Under the pieces are notes generated by a model. The model had not been told where the DNA came from. It worked only from the letters and a program-made list of their open reading frames with translations, and did no database searches. From assembly GCF_047495875.1 (NCBI RefSeq), contig NC_092474.1, positions 16,467,851 through 16,531,850 on the forward strand: a DNA stretch of 64,000 nt, given 5' to 3'. This DNA comes from Pithys albifrons albifrons (lineage: Eukaryota; Chordata; Aves; Passeriformes; Thamnophilidae). Position numbers and translations under genes: made by a program. Of this stretch, positions 61,286-64,000 are shown piece after piece; the stretch's first letter is position 1; each line of letters begins with the position of its first letter.

Positions 61286-61852
61286 ATGGTGCCTGCCATG
61301 TGCAGGTCAGAGAAAATGCTTTGTTCAGCCCAGGATTCCAGACGGCTGACGACTCCTCCCAGGGAAAGGGCTCCCAGGACAGAAAGCGATTGTTCCATTT
61401 CTAGTGTTAATGGGGGCCCGTCATTGGCATCTGAGAGCCAGAGGTTGCCTCCTTTTCCCTGGGCGCAAAGCACGACAGTGCGTGCCACGTGCTGGTCCCA
61501 GAAAGTGCCATTTTACAGCCCAGAATTCCAGACCAATGAAGACTCCTCCCAGGGAAAAGGTGCCAGGGCAGAAAGCCATTGTGCTTTTTGTAAAGGTAAT
61601 GGTGCCCCATCATTGGCACCTGAGAGACCAAGGCTGCCACCTTTTGCCTGGGAACAAAGCTCGACGGTGCGTTCCACTTGCACGTCTTGGGAAGTGCCGT
61701 TTTTTAGGCCAGAATTCCAGACGGACGAAAATTCCTCCCAGGGAAAAGGTGCCAGGACAGAAAGCAATTGTTATTTATCTAGTGTTAACGGGGACCCATC
61801 ATTGGCACCTGAGAGCCCAAGGCTTCCACCTTTTGCCTGGGCGCAAAGCTAG
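61286..61852 (+). repeat. Three-monomer block (567 bp)
   Basis: Classes resemble M1, M2 and M24. The anchor has lost a CpG (CTGCCATGTGCAG) and carries GACGGCTGACG, a form shared with the next anchor. Confidence 0.83.
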
Positions 61853-64000
61853 ATGGTGCCTGCCACGTGCAGGTCAGAGAAAGTGCTTTGTTCAGCCCAG
61901 GATTCCAGACGGCTGACGACTCCTCCCAGGGAAAGTGCTCCCAGGACAGAAAGCTATTGTTCCATTTTTAGTGTTAATGGGGGCCCGTCATTGGCATCTG
62001 AGAGCCAGAGGTTGCCTCCTTTTCCCTGGGCGCAAGGCACGACAGTGCGTGCCACGTGCTGGTCCCAGAAAGTGCCATTTTACAGCCCAGAATTCAAGAC
62101 CAATGAAGACTCCTCCCAGGGAAAAGGTGCCAGGACAGAAAGCCATTGTGTTTTTTGTAAAGGTGATGGGGCCCCATCATTGGCACCTGAGAGCCCAAGA
62201 CTGCCACCTTTTCCCTGGAGGCAAAGCTCGATGGTGCGTTCCACTTGGGGGTCCAGGAAAGTGCCGAATCTCAGACCAGAATTCCAAACCGCTGAAGATT
62301 CCTCCCTGGGAAAAGGTGCCAGGACAGAAAGCCATTGTGCCTTTTGTAGGGGTAATGGGGCACCATCATTGGCAGCTGAGAGCCCAAGGCTGCCCCCTTT
62401 ACCCTGGGTGCGAAGCTCGACGGTGTGTACCTTGTGCGGGTTTGGGCCAGTGCCATTTTTGAACCCAGATTTCCAGACGGACGAAGATTCCTCCCTGGGA
62501 AAAGGTGCCAGGGCAGAAAGCAAGTGTTATTTTTCTAGTGTTAACAGGGCCCCATCATTGGCACCTGAGAGCCCAAGGCTGCCACCTTTTGCCTGGGCGC
62601 AAATGTCGACGGCGCGTGCCACTTGCGGGTCCGGGGAAGTGCCATTTTTCAGCCCAGAATTCCAGACGGATGAAGACACCTCCCAGGGAAAAGGTGCCAG
62701 GTCAGAAATCGAATTGTCCTTTTCTAGGGTCAATGGTGCCCCATCATTGGCACCTCAAAGTTCAAGGCTGCCACCTTTTCCGTGGGCGCAAACATCAACG
62801 GCGCCTACCACTTTCTTGTCCAGGAAAGGGCCGTTTTTCAGCCCTGAATTCCAGACAGATGAAGACTCCTCACAGGGAAGAGGCTCCCAGGAAAGAAAGC
62901 GATTGTTCCATTTCTAGGGTTAATCGAGCCCCATCATTGGCACCTGAGAGCCCAAGGTTGCCTCCTATACCCTGGGCGCAAAGCTCGACCATGCGTGCTA
63001 CGTGAGGGTCCGGGAAATTGCCGTTTCTCATTCCAGAGTTCCAGACCGATGAAGATTCCTCTCTGGGAAAAGGTGTCAGGACAGAAAGCGATTGTTCCTT
63101 TTCTAGTAGTAATGGGGACCCATCTTTGGCACCTGAGAGCCGAAGGCTGCAACCTTTTCCCTGAGCGCAAAGCTCAACGGTGCGTGCCACTTGCGGGTCC
63201 AGGAATGTGCTGTTTCTCATCCCAGAATTCGAGGCCGATGAAGATTTCTCCCAGGGAACAGGTGCCAGGGCAGAAAGCAATTGTGCCTTTTCTAGGGTTA
63301 ATGGGGCCTCAAAATTGACACCTGAGAGCCCAAGGCTGCCACCTTTTCCCTGGGCGCAAAGCTCGACGGAGCGTTCCACGTGCGGGTCCAGGAAAGTGCC
63401 ATTTTTCAGCCCAGAATTCCAGACCTATGAAGATTCCGCAGAGGGAAAATGTACCAGGAGACAAAGCCATTGTGTATTTTGTAATACTAATTGGGCCCCA
63501 TCATTGGCACCTGTGAGCCCAAGGCTGCCACCTTTTCCCTGGGTGCAAAGCTCGATGGTGCATACCCTGTGCGGGTCCGGGAAAGGGCCGTTTTTCAGCC
63601 CAGAATTCCAGACAGAAGTCGATTCCTCTCTGGGAAAAGGTGTCAGGACAGAAAGCCATTGTGCCTTTTCTAGGGGTAATGGGGCCCCATCTTTGGCACC
63701 TGAGAGCCCAAGGCTGCCACCTTTTCCCTGGGCGCAAATGTCGACGGCGCGTACCACTTGCAAGTCCGGGAATGTGCCCTTTCTCCCCCCAGAATTCCAG
63801 GCCAGCGAAGATTTCTCCCTGGGAAAAGGTGCCAGGACAGAAAGCGATTGTGCCTTTTCTAGGGTTAATGGGCCCCAAAATTGGCAGCTGAGAGCCCAGG
63901 GCTGCCACCTTTTCCCTGGGCACAAATCTCGACGGTGCGTGCCACATGCGGATAAGGGAAAGAGCCGTTTTCAGCCCAGAATTCCAGACCAATGAAGATT
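61853..64000 (+). repeat. Last block, 11 full monomers and a partial twelfth, cut by the window end
   Basis: Classes resemble M1-M7, M20, M9, M10 and M11, then a partial M12 from about 63932. It retains the M1-M7 order of the central HOR. The M11-like monomer has CCTTTCTCCCCCCAG near 63778 and one G fewer in AATGGGCCCC near 63868. The array continues past 64000. Confidence 0.83.

Larger units (their letters stand above)
1..64000 (+). repeat. 189-bp tandem satellite array with higher-order repeats (entire window)
   Basis: The sequence is an uninterrupted head-to-tail array of a 189-bp monomer in a single orientation, about 339 copies. Landmarks recur at 189-bp steps: for example GAATTC starts at 864 and 1053, and at 486, which is 378 earlier because the intervening site is mutated to GATTTC. 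A typical monomer, read from the phase ACGGTGC, runs through CCGTTTTTCAGCCCAGAATT, a CCCTGGGAAAAGGTGCC box, a CTAGGGTTAATGGGGCCCC box and a final CCCTGGGCGCAAAGCTCG. No unique DNA, transposon, gene or assembly gap is visible, and both window edges lie inside the array. The size, complexity and HOR organisation are those of eukaryotic satellite DNA. The family and species are not recognised. Confidence 0.97.

Noticed and set aside
1..64000. CRISPR array
   Set aside because: The repeats are 189 bp and directly adjacent, with no unique spacers. No cas-like genes are present.
1..64000. CENP-B box (TTCGNNNNANNCGGG)
   Set aside because: The nearest match, on the minus strand of monomers with GACGGACGAAG, has TTCG followed by TCCG but lacks the central A and the CGGG half. 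I found no full match by eye on either strand.
1..64000. Telomeric repeat, from the CTAGGGTTAATGGG box in most monomers
   Set aside because: Only about eight bases match a TTAGGG register and they are never in tandem. It is simply part of the monomer.
1..64000. Transposable element, LTR or integrated virus
   Set aside because: No terminal repeats, target-site duplications, poly-A tails or conserved replication or integration domains are visible. All sequence aligns to the same 189-bp unit.
1..64000. tRNA, rRNA or other structured RNA genes
   Set aside because: No stretch departs from the satellite consensus long enough to hold one, and no tRNA-like arms were seen.
1..64000. Known satellites such as alpha satellite (171 bp) or beta satellite (68 bp)
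   Set aside because: Monomer length and sequence do not fit what I know of these families. A database search was not possible.

Overview
The whole 64,000-base window is one tandem satellite DNA array. I see no unique flanking sequence, gene, RNA gene, transposon or CRISPR array in it. The basic unit is a head-to-tail 189-bp monomer, about 339 copies, all in one orientation, roughly 55% G+C by hand count of a typical monomer. Most monomers carry one EcoRI site (GAATTC) and about nine CpG dinucleotides. I do not recognise the family by name. Long monomer, complex higher-order repeats (HORs), no introns or regulatory context and CpG-to-TpG/CpA variation point to a large eukaryotic genome that methylates DNA, most likely a vertebrate. 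The species and the chromosomal position (centromeric, pericentromeric or subtelomeric) cannot be read from this sequence.

Layout. A distinctive 'anchor' monomer (M1, starting ATGGTGCCTGCC after GCTAG, or ACTAG in a few copies) occurs 27 times and divides the array into blocks whose lengths are all within 3 bp of a multiple of 189. Positions 60-2138 hold two short blocks (6 and 5 monomers). Positions 2139-26711 hold five long blocks built on a 24-monomer HOR of 4,537 bp: three intact copies (2139, 6676, 17639), one expanded 34-monomer copy (11213) and one copy of nearly unchanged length that is internally rearranged (22176). Positions 26712-35405 hold shortened derivatives (18, 18 and 10 monomers) that share one deletion junction. 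Positions 35406-51271 hold increasingly diverged and irregular blocks (15, 13, 7, 6, 10, 11, 7, 11 and 4 monomers). From about 51036 to 60120 a second, unrelated-in-order HOR of 4,535 bp is present as an almost perfect tandem pair with only three substitutions noticed. Positions 60121-64000 return to irregular diverged blocks and run off the window end.

How it works as a system. I resolved the 24-mer into 24 monomer classes (M1-M24). Classes M5-M10 and M17-M22 are paralogous at a spacing of 12, and M8-M10, M14-M16 and M20-M22 at a spacing of 6, so the 24-mer contains an older 6/12-monomer layer. Most later rearrangement junctions (M15/M21, M19/M7, M17/M23, M24/M12) join monomers 6 or 12 apart, as expected if unequal exchange uses this nested homology. 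The window is therefore a readable record of satellite evolution: nested amplification, unequal crossover, short conversion tracts and very recent duplications, with a homogenised left part and a heterogeneous right part.

Open reading frames of up to 505 codons occur in four of six frames. I read these as a by-product of 189 being divisible by three, not as genes.
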